A stretch of 64,000 bases of DNA from positions 1 through 64,000 of the forward strand of contig NZ_VBSN01000016.1 in the NCBI RefSeq assembly GCF_006149045.1, in the 5' to 3' direction. Shown here one piece after another: positions 25,197 through 34,595 of this stretch. Made by a program: the position numbers and the translations under genes. This DNA comes from Dyadobacter flavalbus (GTDB taxonomy: Bacteria; Bacteroidota; Bacteroidia; Cytophagales; Spirosomataceae). How positions within the stretch are numbered: the first letter of the stretch is position 1; each line of letters opens with the position of its first letter. The notes beneath the pieces were generated by a model. That model saw only the letters and a list, made by a program, of their open reading frames with translations. It made no database searches and was not told the origin of the DNA.

Positions 25197-27380
25197 TTAC
25201 CTTGCTCCCGGAGGACAGTTTTTCTTCAGATAATCTGTGAACAAAGTCCTTAAATGCAACGAAGTTCCTTCGCCTTCGTAAATACCGTGTGACCGGTTCG
25301 GATAAGGCATGAACTGAAATACTTTATTATTCTTTATCAACTCATTGACAAGCATTTCAGCATTTTGATAATGTACGTTGTCATCGCCCGTTCCATGTAT
25401 GTAAAGCAGATTTCCTCTCAGGTTCTTTGCATGCGTAATGGGTGAGCCTTTTACAAAATCTTCCCGGTTTTCCTGCGGAATTCCCATATACCGTTCCTGA
25501 TAAATATTGTCGTACGTCAGCTGGTTTCCTACTGCCGCCACCGCAATTCCCGTTTTGAAATGCTGCGGATACTGAAAAAGTAAGTTCAATGTGGAAGATC
25601 CGCCTCCGCTCCATCCATGAACGGCTACGCGGCTTGTGTCAATAAAAGGATATTTTTTGAACATGGCCGTTGCAGCGCCATCCATATCTTTGATATTAAC
25701 AGTTCCGATATTCCTGTAAATTGCTTTCCGCCATGCGCGGCCTTTTGGTGACGGTGTTCCGCGGTTGTCCATAGAAGCATATATGTAACCATCTTCCGCC
25801 ATGCTTCCTGCATATAAACGGTTGCGGCCGGTTCCGTAAACATCTTTGACCGTACTTCCAGCCGGTTCGCCGTAGACCGTGAAAACAATCGGATATTTTT
25901 TTGCCGGATCAAAGTTGGAAGGTTTTACCATCCAAGCATCCACTTCGACGCCTTCTTCTGTTTTGATTTTAAAAAATTCAATATCCATGGCTGCCGGTCT
26001 GATCCGCATCATAGTCTGACTGATGGAATTGGCCGGATCAATGGCTTTGTGATCAGGAAGTGAAATCCATTCTGTCATCGGTGCGAGCCGGGCATTGGAA
26101 AAACTATGTTTGCCAAATTTTCCCAAAGGCGAGATTTCATAATTATGTGATCCGGTCTGATCTGCCGGAGAAAGACGAACGGTTTTTCCTTTTCCGTCGA
26201 GCGAAGTTTTATATAAATAACTTTGCGTTGCATTGTCCGGCGAGGCAATGAAATAATATGCATTGTTCTTTTCATCAATACGCACCGGATGGATCATGTC
26301 ATAGTTTCCGACCGTAATTAAAGTTTCTTTTTTACCGTCCCGGCTAACCCGGTAAGTATGCCGCCAGCCGTCTTTTTCACTTACCCACAAAAACTCTTTT
26401 CCATTATTGATCCAGTCCCAGCCAACGGGATCATCTTCCCAGCGGCTTTTAATATCAATAAAAGCTTCATCTTTTTCGGAGTAAAACGGTCTGGAACTGC
26501 CGTCTGCAGTATTGATGTAAAATAGCGTGCTCTCGTTTTGCTTGCGGTTCAATTGCTGAATAACCAGTTCATTCGGCTGTCCGGACCATTCCATTCTGGG
26601 AACATACGTATTCTGTGGATCACCGGGAATGTTCATCCATTTGGTTTGTGCACTCGCAATGTCAACAACTCCGATTTTATATGGCGAAGGCGTCTCGCCT
26701 ACTTTCGGATATTCCACCGGCACATTGAAGGAATAAATAGAATCCGTGGTATTGATCATCAGGAAATTGCGGATTTTGCGCGCATCAAGCTGCCAATATG
26801 CAACAGCTTTACTGTCGTCACTCCATCGGAAACCGTCGCGGCAGTCAAATTCTTCTTCGTAGGCCCAGTCAAAAGTACCGTTTATAATACGGTCGGTTCC
26901 GTCGGTTGTAAGCTGTTTAACCTGACCGCTTTGAAGATCCTCTGCATATACATTGTGATTGCTTACGTAAGCTGCCTTTTTGCCGTCGGGCGAAAACTTT
27001 GCAAACATCAGCGAAGAAGCGGGAAGTCCTTTTCCAAGCTGTCTGAGCGACTTGGAAGCCATATCAAAAAGCCAGTAATCGCCACGCGTATCGTAGCGCC
27101 ACACTCGCTTTGTATTGGTATAAATCAGCACTTTGTCACCGGCCTTGCTCACCGTATAACTCCTTATGGAAAGCGGTGTACTGGTTCCTGCCGGCGTAAG
27201 CTGAGCCTTTGTAAGAATGGTTTTTGGCTGATTGGAAGGCAAGGCCACTTCTATAATTTCATCTTCGGCAACATCCCGGTACCCGCTTCCATCCGGGAGC
27301 CATTGGAAAGTATCTGGAATTTGGGCAAAAAGCTGAAAAGTAAGAAATGTTAAAATGAATGTCTTAAAAATTTGCTTCAT
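25197..27380 (-). CDS. Dipeptidyl peptidase IV-type serine peptidase (family S9B)
   Basis: From ATG 27380 the 727-residue precursor starts with signal peptide MKQIFKTFILTFLTFQLFAQ. The N-terminal half is the eight-bladed propeller typical of DPP IV, with the Glu motif region FDWAYEEEF. The C-terminal alpha/beta-hydrolase domain has nucleophile GWSGGGS, Asp in HGTGDDNVH and His in NRSHGIYEG. It cleaves Xaa-Pro dipeptides from peptides in the periplasm. Together with the neighbouring M28 peptidase it suggests peptide scavenging. Confidence 0.9.
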   Translation of the reverse strand: MKQIFKTFILTFLTFQLFAQIPDTFQWLPDGSGYRDVAEDEIIEVALPSNQPKTILTKAQLTPAGTSTPLSIRSYTVSKAGDKVLIYTNTKRVWRYDTRGDYWLFDMASKSLRQLGKGLPASSLMFAKFSPDGKKAAYVSNHNVYAEDLQSGQVKQLTTDGTDRIINGTFDWAYEEEFDCRDGFRWSDDSKAVAYWQLDARKIRNFLMINTTDSIYSFNVPVEYPKVGETPSPYKIGVVDIASAQTKWMNIPGDPQNTYVPRMEWSGQPNELVIQQLNRKQNESTLFYINTADGSSRPFYSEKDEAFIDIKSRWEDDPVGWDWINNGKEFLWVSEKDGWRHTYRVSRDGKKETLITVGNYDMIHPVRIDEKNNAYYFIASPDNATQSYLYKTSLDGKGKTVRLSPADQTGSHNYEISPLGKFGKHSFSNARLAPMTEWISLPDHKAIDPANSISQTMMRIRPAAMDIEFFKIKTEEGVEVDAWMVKPSNFDPAKKYPIVFTVYGEPAGSTVKDVYGTGRNRLYAGSMAEDGYIYASMDNRGTPSPKGRAWRKAIYRNIGTVNIKDMDGAATAMFKKYPFIDTSRVAVHGWSGGGSSTLNLLFQYPQHFKTGIAVAAVGNQLTYDNIYQERYMGIPQENREDFVKGSPITHAKNLRGNLLYIHGTGDDNVHYQNAEMLVNELIKNNKVFQFMPYPNRSHGIYEGEGTSLHLRTLFTDYLKKNCPPGAR

Positions 27381-27674
27381 CGGAGCTTTGAAATAGATAG
27401 TATAACAACTAAGGTAATGCAATTTTAATACATTGATTTTCAAAAACACCAAAATTGCTTTATGGAATATCATGAATGGCTTTTACCAACTGCATTCGGA
27501 ACTTACAAAAATCAATTGAACCTGAAATTACCGGTTCAGTAAAAACGGATTTCAATTCTAAACCGACATGCTGTTGCATAGATATAAAAAACTCCCAAGC
27601 AGATGTACGGCTCAGGAGCTGAATAAATGGTTAATTATTTTATGTAATTATGGCATAGTCAAAGTATCGTCGAC

Positions 27675-28253
27675 TCACAGATACATTCCCAATCTTAAAG
27701 CAAGCCGGTTGTAAATGCGTTCTTCAAAGCGGACTTGCTGGTCATACCAGAGAGGTTTGTCAACGTGCAGTTCCTGTCTTTTATAGCTGAAAACAATTGT
27801 AAATGCATTGCCGCCCGGCTTCCCGTATTTTACACCAACACCCGGGTTCAGCATCCAGCCTCCTTTGGTTTTATATCCGTCCGTATCCTGATGAAACCAT
27901 GTAAACCCGTAACCTGCGTCCAGCGTCCCGAATAATCTGGCGGACTTACCTTTAAACAAATCGTAACGCATTCCGGCTGCCAGCGGATTAACCAAAGCGG
28001 TTTTATACCAATCCATTCCGGCTGTTACTCCGGCGGACAGGCTTTTATTTAGCTGCAAACCATTGTAAATCTGGGCAGTAATGCTTGCCTTGCTTTCCAC
28101 TGCGTTTTGCTGATAGCCATAAGAAGATTTGACGCGGCCGAACAAACCACCAAATTCAGTATGATTGACATACCTTCGTTTAAAAGTATTTTCCTGCGCA
28201 AGTAAAGAACCTGAAAGCAGAAAACAGATCAGTAGCTGAGAAAATACTTTCAT
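27675..28253 (-). CDS. Small outer-membrane beta-barrel protein
   Basis: This is a 192-residue protein with a signal peptide (MKVFSQLLICFLLSGSLLAQ). The mature part alternates short amphipathic strands and Gly/Tyr-rich turns (YGYQQNAVESKASITAQIYNG onward) and ends in an aromatic-rich strand (RLALRLGMYL), as expected for a barrel of about eight strands. The function is unknown. Its start overlaps the stop of the LVIVD-repeat lipoprotein by 4 nt (ATGA), so the two are translationally coupled. Confidence 0.65.
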   Translation of the reverse strand: MKVFSQLLICFLLSGSLLAQENTFKRRYVNHTEFGGLFGRVKSSYGYQQNAVESKASITAQIYNGLQLNKSLSAGVTAGMDWYKTALVNPLAAGMRYDLFKGKSARLFGTLDAGYGFTWFHQDTDGYKTKGGWMLNPGVGVKYGKPGGNAFTIVFSYKRQELHVDKPLWYDQQVRFEERIYNRLALRLGMYL

Positions 28254-29557
28254 TTGGAAACAGGAATTTTGCTGAGCAAACGAAGATTTTTGACATCACT
28301 GGCATCGTACTGATAAAACCCGTCTTTTCCGATTACAAGCACTGTTTTACCCAATGAAATTACATCGTATGCATCCATGTCTTTAAAATGCGCAAGCAGT
28401 TTGCTTTCTATATCCATTTTGTCCTCGGCATTAAAAATTTTCAGCCCGAATTCGCCTTCGCACAAGTACAAGATAGGAAAATCAATGCTGAGGCCATGCG
28501 GATTCTGCATTTGGTAACTTCTGATCAGCTGCGGCGATGAGGCGTCACTTACATCCACAAGGTCCATCTGATTTTGAGTTCCTGCGCATGCAGTTCCGGT
28601 GCGGAGCGTAACATATGCGATGTCGTCATGAACAACAACCGGATCACATGCATTGCCATGCTGAAATACCGATAATTGCTGCGGAGCCGAAGGATTGCTG
28701 TTGTCGTAAATGAACATTCCTGTGGACGAACCGATAAAAAGCTTGTTTTTATAAGGGAAAATGGTTTCAATATTCCAGCCCAGATTGATCGTTGAGAAAT
28801 CAGAAGGCGAACTTGGCTTGCTGATATTGAACAAATGAAGGCTGGATTGACTTACGGTATAAAGAAAATTATCATGCAGTGCAAAACGGGACATTGATCC
28901 GGCTTTTCCGCTTGTACCGCCGCTGTTAGAACTGGAAGAAGCGGATTTGCCCCTAAAAAAAGCCATATCGGAAAATGACATAGCTGTCGCGCTATTAAGA
29001 ATAGGGTACATGATATTTTCCTCACAGTTTGTCGAAACCGTTTCAGTGACGTACTCTACTTTATAATCTGTAATTGCATTGTCCTGAATGCCGGCATTCG
29101 GTGCAGTCATCGTCCACCAAACGCCGTCGAACTGTCCTGTCTGAAAAACATTATTTACTCTTCCTACTTCTTTGGGTGCGTTTACATCGCTGATATCCAA
29201 TGCAACAAGATCAGAAAAGCTGTCGGCGTAGAGAATGTTGCCTTTTACAGCTATATCGCCGTTTCCCGGTATATTAATGAACGAAATAAAGTTTGGCGCT
29301 GCGGGATTGCTGTTATCAATAATGTGAATGCCTTCCTTGATTTCATTGATGAAAAGATAATTGCCTTTAACATACATTTTCCCGGGCTTTTTCAGGGTGT
29401 GAGCGGCTTCTGTTCTTACTGAACTTCGGATTTCAGCAAGCGGTCTGGAAATGGGTGTGAGGCGGCGTGTTATTCTCGTTTCTGTACACTGATCGTTGCA
29501 TGACCAGGAAACAAATGCCACAATAAAAAGAAGCAAATGTAAAAATCCGGCTTTCAT
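28250..29557 (-). CDS. LVIVD-repeat beta-propeller lipoprotein
   Basis: From ATG 29557 the protein has 435 residues with lipobox SWSC, so it is probably attached to the outer membrane. It is built of repeats such as NYLFINEIKEGIHIIDNSNP, NILYADSFSDLVALDISD and NKLFIGSSTGMFIYDNSNP, each about 40-50 residues. These are LVIVD repeats forming a beta-propeller. Proteins of this kind are common in Bacteroidetes and are presumed to mediate binding; the ligand is unknown. It is coupled to the small barrel gene by the 4-nt overlap. Confidence 0.78.
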   Translation of the reverse strand: MKAGFLHLLLFIVAFVSWSCNDQCTETRITRRLTPISRPLAEIRSSVRTEAAHTLKKPGKMYVKGNYLFINEIKEGIHIIDNSNPAAPNFISFINIPGNGDIAVKGNILYADSFSDLVALDISDVNAPKEVGRVNNVFQTGQFDGVWWTMTAPNAGIQDNAITDYKVEYVTETVSTNCEENIMYPILNSATAMSFSDMAFFRGKSASSSSNSGGTSGKAGSMSRFALHDNFLYTVSQSSLHLFNISKPSSPSDFSTINLGWNIETIFPYKNKLFIGSSTGMFIYDNSNPSAPQQLSVFQHGNACDPVVVHDDIAYVTLRTGTACAGTQNQMDLVDVSDASSPQLIRSYQMQNPHGLSIDFPILYLCEGEFGLKIFNAEDKMDIESKLLAHFKDMDAYDVISLGKTVLVIGKDGFYQYDASDVKNLRLLSKIPVSK

Positions 29558-29937
29558 AACTTTCGAGTTTAAAGGATTTGTAAAATATGGTTCAGGTAAG
29601 TTTTTATTGGACACCACGGATTGCTAAATGGTTGGAAACCAAAACAAAATCGTCCGAAAGCAATGCCTTCGGACGATAACGCACCCCGAAAATGCCAGGA
29701 CTACCGGCACTTTTATTTTAGATAACTTTAATTTCCCGTTGTTGTTTAAACAAGACAGTTATGAGAAATGCAGGCAGGCATATGATGACAAGTTTTGCCG
29801 GCCGGTTAAATATTTTTGTTCATGGCTAACAGATTCCGGGAGAACGATAAAAGCAAAACGATAAATCCTGCTGTTCCCAAGGTCTGTAAATGATAGATTC
29901 AAAAGAATCCTGAATGGTTGGAATGTTCTTTAAATTT
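29558..29937. other. Gene-free stretch between the anti-sigma-like gene and the LVIVD gene
   Basis: These 380 bp hold the terminator hairpin at 29640-29677 and otherwise no protein-like frame, repeat or structured element that I can support. A 78-codon frame on the plus strand has no family features and runs through the terminator. Confidence 0.6.
29640..29677 (-). terminator. Terminator of the sigma/anti-sigma-like operon
   Basis: ATCGTCCGAA and TTCGGACGAT form a 10-bp stem with a 9-nt loop. On the minus strand it is followed by TTTTGTTTTGG. It lies about 260 nt beyond the stop codon at 29938. Confidence 0.7.
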
Positions 29938-31416
29938 TTAAAAAGAATAACGGACTCCCCACGATACGCCATACAGAACCGGATGTAAATCCAGACTTTG
30001 ATTGGAGCGAAATCCGGAAGAAACCGCTTTTTGATAAGAGCCCGTAAGATTGGCTTTCCATTTGGATGATAACCGGTAATTAAAGCGCAGGCCTGTTGTC
30101 GCAGACCAGTTTACACTGCGGTAAATGTCGTCGCTGGCTGTTGTCGTGATGATTTCACCGGATGCAGATTCCAGGTCGTTGCTCAGGAAAAAGTTGGCCA
30201 TCATACCTCCCAAAACAGAGTAGCTGAGCTTTTTGTCCGGGTTAATTGTAAATCCGGCCTGAACAGGCAACTGCAGATACTGGTAATTATTGCTAACCGT
30301 TTTGGACACATCGATATAAGTTGATCCGCCATTTATAAAATCATAACTGTTGCTGGGCGTATTGGCATTTGGTGCAAGGTCGGCAAGGGCGTTTTCAAGA
30401 ACATTGGCACTTTTATAATTCTTGGCGCTGAGCACGTAACCTCCGCCTTCATAGCTGGAATTGCCCTGCAGATAACTGACGCCAAGCTCAACAGACCAGT
30501 GCTTTGAAAGCCGCATTCCGCCCTGCGTCTGGATGGCGTAAGAAGCACCGGGCTGACTGGAACCTGAAACTGATTTTCTGTTTGAAACAAAATTACTTGT
30601 AAATGCAAGCGGCGCTTCTTTGATTTTCAGGTCCGGGTTAAAAGAAGCCGGCATCAAGCCGAGTCCTGCCCAATATTCCTTGTGTTTCACTGGTTTTACG
30701 GATTCCTCAGAATTTGACTCGGGACGGAAGAAAATATAACGTTTCTGAAAATGGACTTCCAGATCGTTGTAAGGCAATGCAGCAAGCGCTTGTGAAGACA
30801 CAAGCGTTTGCTGTCCTGCGATTTCCGGAACAGAATCATTGGCATCCGTTGCTGCCAACAATGATCTTTCGGAATCAGAGATAGAAGAAGGGTTTATAAT
30901 TTTTTGGGATTCATCAACGGCAGCTTCTGATTTTTTATTCCCGGACGTATTTTTCGCAAGGAAACTCTGTGAAGAATTCCTGAAAGCTGCGCGTTCATTG
31001 TTTTTATTTGTTTTATTTTCCGGTTTAACAAAGGAGTCTGTCGTAACGCCTGGACTTACTGCCAGCACTTTGTTTTCCTCTTCAGATTTTACAGTTTGAT
31101 CAGTCGGAGCTTTATTGGAATCCTTCTTTTGCTGCGGCATTTTGTTTGCAGCAATTTCCGTATCCATTTTCTTGTAACTTTCTCCAGATTTAGAAAACCA
31201 GAATCCTGCTCCCACCAGCAGGATAGCAGCAATGGACGCAGCAGCATACCATAACTTTGGAGACTGCCACCAAAGCGGAACAATCGTGCTTTTATCATCT
31301 TTATCAAGATGCGCTTCTATTCCTTCCCAAACGGATTGAGGAGGTGTTTCAGAAGCTTCCTGAAAAGCCTTTCGCCACTGATCTTCAAAGTTGTTTATTT
31401 CGGACGGATCCATCAT
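29938..31416 (-). CDS. Anti-sigma-like membrane protein with C-terminal beta-barrel-like domain
   Basis: This 492-residue protein starts at ATG 31416 (or 31413). An acidic cytoplasmic segment (1-50: SEINNFEDQWRKAFQEASET, then WEGIEAHLDKDD) precedes one membrane helix at about 55-75. A Lys/Asn/Ser-rich linker follows, and the last 250 residues look like outer-membrane barrel strands (YWAGLGLMPASFNP to GVSWGVRYSF). It overlaps the sigma factor gene by 32 nt, so synthesis is coupled. The position and N-terminal layout suggest that it binds and restrains that sigma factor. No ZAS zinc motif (HxxxCxxC) is present. Confidence 0.6.
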   Translation of the reverse strand: MMDPSEINNFEDQWRKAFQEASETPPQSVWEGIEAHLDKDDKSTIVPLWWQSPKLWYAAASIAAILLVGAGFWFSKSGESYKKMDTEIAANKMPQQKKDSNKAPTDQTVKSEEENKVLAVSPGVTTDSFVKPENKTNKNNERAAFRNSSQSFLAKNTSGNKKSEAAVDESQKIINPSSISDSERSLLAATDANDSVPEIAGQQTLVSSQALAALPYNDLEVHFQKRYIFFRPESNSEESVKPVKHKEYWAGLGLMPASFNPDLKIKEAPLAFTSNFVSNRKSVSGSSQPGASYAIQTQGGMRLSKHWSVELGVSYLQGNSSYEGGGYVLSAKNYKSANVLENALADLAPNANTPSNSYDFINGGSTYIDVSKTVSNNYQYLQLPVQAGFTINPDKKLSYSVLGGMMANFFLSNDLESASGEIITTTASDDIYRSVNWSATTGLRFNYRLSSKWKANLTGSYQKAVSSGFRSNQSLDLHPVLYGVSWGVRYSF

Positions 31417-31954
31417 CAAATCTTTTTTCTTTGTTCAATTTTTGCTGAAGCAGGCTTCTTGCGCGTGCGTACTGCGATTTTGAGGTTCCTTCGGATATCC
31501 CCAGTTTTTGTGCAATTTCATTATGCTGATAACCTTCAATGGCATACAGGTTGAAAATTGTCTGACAACCCGTAGGCAACTCCCGGATCAGTTCCAGTAA
31601 CTGCTGCATCTGAAAATTCCCAAGGGTAATTTCCCTGTCGGCAATCCCGTTATGATGCATGTCAATATCATCCAGATCTTTCAGGTACTTTTGCTGTCTC
31701 AAATGGTTCAGAGCCGTATTTACGACAACGGACCGGAGCCAGTATTCGAGCGGACTGTCATTCCTGAAAGAATCAATATTTTCATAAATTTTAATAAACG
31801 CATCCTGCAGAACATCTTCTGCATCGGCGCGGTTTTTGGTATATCGCAGGCAAATAGCAAACAACTTGCCACCAAAAACATCATAAAGTTGCTTCTGGGC
31901 GGCCCGGTTTCGCTGTTTACAGCCATTTACCAAATCCTTTTCGTTAAAATTCAT
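31385..31954 (-). CDS. ECF-type RNA polymerase sigma factor
   Basis: This is a 189-residue sigma-70 factor with regions 2 and 4 only. Region 2 includes LFAICLRYTKNRADAEDVLQDAFIKIYENI, including the core-binding and -10 recognition helix with WLRSVVVNTALNHLR. Region 4 reads LPTGCQTIFNLYAIEGYQHNEIAQKLGISEGTSKSQYARAR. It should direct polymerase to a regulon answering an envelope signal through the overlapping membrane protein gene. A TATCTTTG box lies upstream at 32008-32015. Confidence 0.9.
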   Translation of the reverse strand: MNFNEKDLVNGCKQRNRAAQKQLYDVFGGKLFAICLRYTKNRADAEDVLQDAFIKIYENIDSFRNDSPLEYWLRSVVVNTALNHLRQQKYLKDLDDIDMHHNGIADREITLGNFQMQQLLELIRELPTGCQTIFNLYAIEGYQHNEIAQKLGISEGTSKSQYARARSLLQQKLNKEKRFDDGSVRNKQL

Positions 31955-32007
31955 CCGAAGTTTAGGGGTGCTTCGTTCGGTTTTGTAATTATATCAGCAC
32001 CGCTATC

Positions 32008-32015
32008 CAAAGATA
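32008..32015 (-). promoter_or_regulatory. Candidate -7 element of the sigma operon
   Basis: On the minus strand TATCTTTG matches TAnnTTTG, 54 nt before the sigma factor start. It is the centre of a small palindrome CTATC-CAAA-GATAG. No -33 TTG is visible. Confidence 0.4.
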
Positions 32016-32242
32016 GTTGAATACTGCATCTTTGTCATCCGGCTGAACATTTTTGGTTCTCAAACCGTACAGGTGTGACACTTCAAGTATGAAAAGCGTT
32101 GGAAGTTTATGAAAATTTCTTTGCAGAAGAATCGTTTATTTTTTAGTACATTACTTGCAGGAACTAATCATAACTTCTTATCCTTTTAATATAAGCTGAG
32201 ATATAATTCCAGGTATTTACATACACCTAACTTCTATCGCCC

Positions 32243-32539
32243 ATGAGCCACTATATGGTTGAAATTCAGCTTCCCGCAGTTATGTCGGAAGATTTTACAG
32301 CGAAAATACCTGCTCAGAGAAAAAAGATCAATGAAATGATGGAACAAGGCAGAATGATGTCTTATGCCCTTTCGGATGATTATTCCAGACTTTGGTGCGT
32401 GGTAAAAGCAGAGAGTGAGTTTGAAGTGATGTCGCTTGTTTCGGAGTTTCCACTGATTGATTACATGGATCCAAAAATTTCCAAACTGATGTTTAACAAT
32501 GTTGTTGCATTACGACTGCCCATGTTTTCGCTGAACTAA
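32243..32539 (+). CDS. Muconolactone-isomerase-like small protein
   Basis: This is a 98-residue protein of the muconolactone delta-isomerase/dimeric ferredoxin-like barrel type: MSHYMVEIQLPAVMSEDFTAKIPAQRKKINEMMEQGRMMSYALS, then LWCVVKAESEFEVMSLVSEFPL. No catechol-degradation genes are nearby, so a catabolic role is not supported; family membership only. A strong bidirectional terminator follows. Confidence 0.65.
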   Translation: MSHYMVEIQLPAVMSEDFTAKIPAQRKKINEMMEQGRMMSYALSDDYSRLWCVVKAESEFEVMSLVSEFPLIDYMDPKISKLMFNNVVALRLPMFSLN

Positions 32540-32552
32540 AAGTATAATTTGC

Positions 32553-32589
32553 AAAAAACCTCATTGTCTTCCGGCAATGAGGTTTTTTT
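32553..32589. terminator. Bidirectional terminator
   Basis: AAAAAACCTCATTG and CAATGAGGTTTTTT form a 14-bp stem with an 8-nt loop between the convergent isomerase-like gene and msrC. T runs are present on both strands. Confidence 0.88.
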
Positions 32590-32606
32590 ATGCTTTTTGA
32601 AAAAGG

Positions 32607-33092
32607 TCAAAGCTTCTTTTCTATCAGTTTTATAATCTGCTTCAACCCTTCGGAATCATCCTCGGAAAAATCGTTCATTATGTCGCTATCCACATCCAGA
32701 ACCATTGCTACGGTTCCGTTTCTGTGAAAAACCGGAAGCACGATTTCTGATTTTGAAGCAGAACTGCAGGCAATATGGCCGGGAAACGCTTCCACATCCG
32801 GAACAATAATTGTTTCCTTGCGCGTGTAGCTGGCTCCGCAAACGCCTTTGTGAAACGGAATGCGCGTACAGGCAATCGGCCCCTGAAACGGCCCCAGTAC
32901 AAGCTGGCCTTCTTTGACCAGATAAAATCCCACCCAGAAAAAGCCGAACGCTTCTTTTAACGCAGCGGTAATGTTGGACAAATTCGCAACCAGATCACTT
33001 TCATCCGCTATCAATGCTTTGATCTGAGGAAACAGTGCATTGTAAACGGCTTTGCGATCCGCATTTACAGGAATCAATAATTCTTCTGCCAT
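32607..33092 (-). CDS. msrC: Free methionine-(R)-sulfoxide reductase (GAF domain)
   Basis: This 161-residue GAF-domain enzyme reduces free Met-(R)-sulfoxide with thioredoxin. The three cysteines diagnostic of fRMsr are present in IACTRIPFHKGVCGASYTRK and HIACSSASKSEIVLPV. The C-terminus reads VLDVDSDIMNDFSEDD, the usual ending of the family. Length and motifs match YebR-type proteins. It is a single gene with terminators on both sides. Confidence 0.88.
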   Translation of the reverse strand: MAEELLIPVNADRKAVYNALFPQIKALIADESDLVANLSNITAALKEAFGFFWVGFYLVKEGQLVLGPFQGPIACTRIPFHKGVCGASYTRKETIIVPDVEAFPGHIACSSASKSEIVLPVFHRNGTVAMVLDVDSDIMNDFSEDDSEGLKQIIKLIEKKL

Positions 33093-33188
33093 TTCTGGAA
33101 ATTTATTATGAAAATCTTTTTGACAATGAACATTTGAAGCACTCCGGCACGTTCATTCGCACAGTAAAAAACCTTGGGCAAGGCACAA

Positions 33189-33225
33189 GAAAAAAGCCCT
33201 TAGTCAGAATCACCGAGGGCTTTTT
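33189..33225 (-). terminator. Terminator downstream of leuA
   Basis: AAAAAGCCCT and AGGGCTTTTT pair around a 15-nt loop, with TTTTTTCTTG following on the minus strand, 100 nt after the leuA stop. It ends the leucine gene transcript ahead of msrC. Confidence 0.85.
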
Positions 33226-33324
33226 GCAATCTGATGGATGTTATTGAATGTGTAATGTTACAAATAAATCTTCAAAACATCAAATTCAGATTCAATGGGT
33301 TATGTAATTTTAAGGATATTCTAA

Positions 33325-34482
33325 TTATTCTACGGGAATGGCTGTACGTGCAAGATCCACAAGATCCGCATCATTAACTTCCTTTTTCAGATCGGCAACT
33401 TCCAGGAACCTAGTGTAAAGTTCATCCAGTGCTGATTTGTCAAAACTAAAACCAAGCAACTCCAGGCGGTGTTTCAAAGCATGGCGGCCGCTTCTTGCCG
33501 TCAGTACAATATCGGATTTGTCCACGCCCACATCCTGCGGATTCATGATCTCGTAATTCAAAGTATGCTTAAGAAAACCGTCCTGATGAATACCCGAAGA
33601 ATGCGCAAATGCGTTACGCCCGACAATCGCTTTGTTGGCTTGTACCGGCATGCGCATCATTTTGGAAACCAGCTGGCTTGTAGGATAAATGAACTGCGAG
33701 TTCACTCCCGTTTCCAGACCAAGCTCCTTATGCACGTTCAAAGCCATTACTACTTCTTCCAGAGAAGTATTTCCGGCGCGTTCGCCGATTCCGTTAATGG
33801 TAACTTCCACTTGCCGTGCTCCCTGGATTATTCCCGCAAGAGAATTGGCAGTTGCAAGTCCGAGGTCATTATGGCAGTGAATGGAAATAACTGCTTTGTG
33901 AATATTGGAAACATTTTCAAATATGTAGCGGATTTTTGCACCGTATTCGTCAGGCAGGCAGTAGCCGGTTGTATCCGGAATATTTACGACCGTCGCGCCG
34001 GCTCCGATTACCGCTTCTACAAGCTGAGCCAGAAAAACCAGATCCGCACGCCCTGCATCTTCACAGTAAAATTCAATGTCTTCAACTTTGCTTTTGGCAT
34101 ATTTGGTAGCAGAAATTGCTCTTTCAATGATCTTTTCGCGCGTTGTATTGAATTTGTGCTGAATGTGAATATCGGATGAGCCGATTCCGGTATGAATCCT
34201 TCCTCTGCTGGCATATTGCAATGCTTCTGCTGCTGCGTCAATATCGCCTTGTACAGCGCGTGACAATGCACAAATGACGGGTTCACGCACTGCTTTGGAA
34301 ATTTCGACAACAGAACGAAAGTCACCCGGGCTCGATACCGGAAAGCCTGCTTCAATAATATCTACACCGAGTTTTTCGAGTTGCCTGGCTACAACAATCT
34401 TTTCTTCTGTTGTTAATTGGCTGCCTGGAACCTGCTCGCCGTCTCGCAAAGTTGTGTCGAAGATCTGAACTCGATTACTCAT
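33325..34482 (-). CDS. leuA: 2-isopropylmalate synthase, short form without regulatory domain
   Basis: LeuA condenses acetyl-CoA with 2-ketoisovalerate, the committed leucine step. The TIM barrel shows [13 protein letters not shown], the [12 protein letters not shown] metal site and [19 protein letters not shown]. At 385 residues it stops after the linker subdomain and lacks the roughly 130-residue C-terminal LeuA dimer domain that binds leucine in enzymes of about 520 residues. Control by leucine may therefore act on expression: a leader peptide and attenuator lie in the 261-nt upstream gap. Confidence 0.85.
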   Translation of the reverse strand: MSNRVQIFDTTLRDGEQVPGSQLTTEEKIVVARQLEKLGVDIIEAGFPVSSPGDFRSVVEISKAVREPVICALSRAVQGDIDAAAEALQYASRGRIHTGIGSSDIHIQHKFNTTREKIIERAISATKYAKSKVEDIEFYCEDAGRADLVFLAQLVEAVIGAGATVVNIPDTTGYCLPDEYGAKIRYIFENVSNIHKAVISIHCHNDLGLATANSLAGIIQGARQVEVTINGIGERAGNTSLEEVVMALNVHKELGLETGVNSQFIYPTSQLVSKMMRMPVQANKAIVGRNAFAHSSGIHQDGFLKHTLNYEIMNPQDVGVDKSDIVLTARSGRHALKHRLELLGFSFDKSALDELYTRFLEVADLKKEVNDADLVDLARTAIPVE

Positions 34483-34530
34483 TGGTGGGTAGTAATTTTA
34501 ATGGATACGAATTTAATAAATTTCAAACAA

Positions 34531-34564
34531 TATAAAACCCTTTCCTGATGAGAGAAAGGGTTTT
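34531..34564 (-). terminator. leuA attenuator terminator
   Basis: On the minus strand AAAACCCTTTC pairs with GAAAGGGTTTT (11 bp, 9-nt loop) and runs into TTTTATATTG. It lies 49 nt before the leuA start and 31 nt after the stop of the leader peptide, so it can stop transcription before leuA. Upstream bases GGGAAAGG (34583-34590) can pair instead with CCTTTCTC in the left arm and loop, forming a competing antiterminator. Confidence 0.8.
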
Positions 34565-34595
34565 AAAACGAGTCAAAACTTAACCTTTCCCGTTA

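Noticed and set aside
27538-27674. Possible terminator or small gene between the S9 peptidase and the small barrel gene
   Set aside because: Only a weak, interrupted inverted repeat around 27585-27620 and no credible frame; not enough support.
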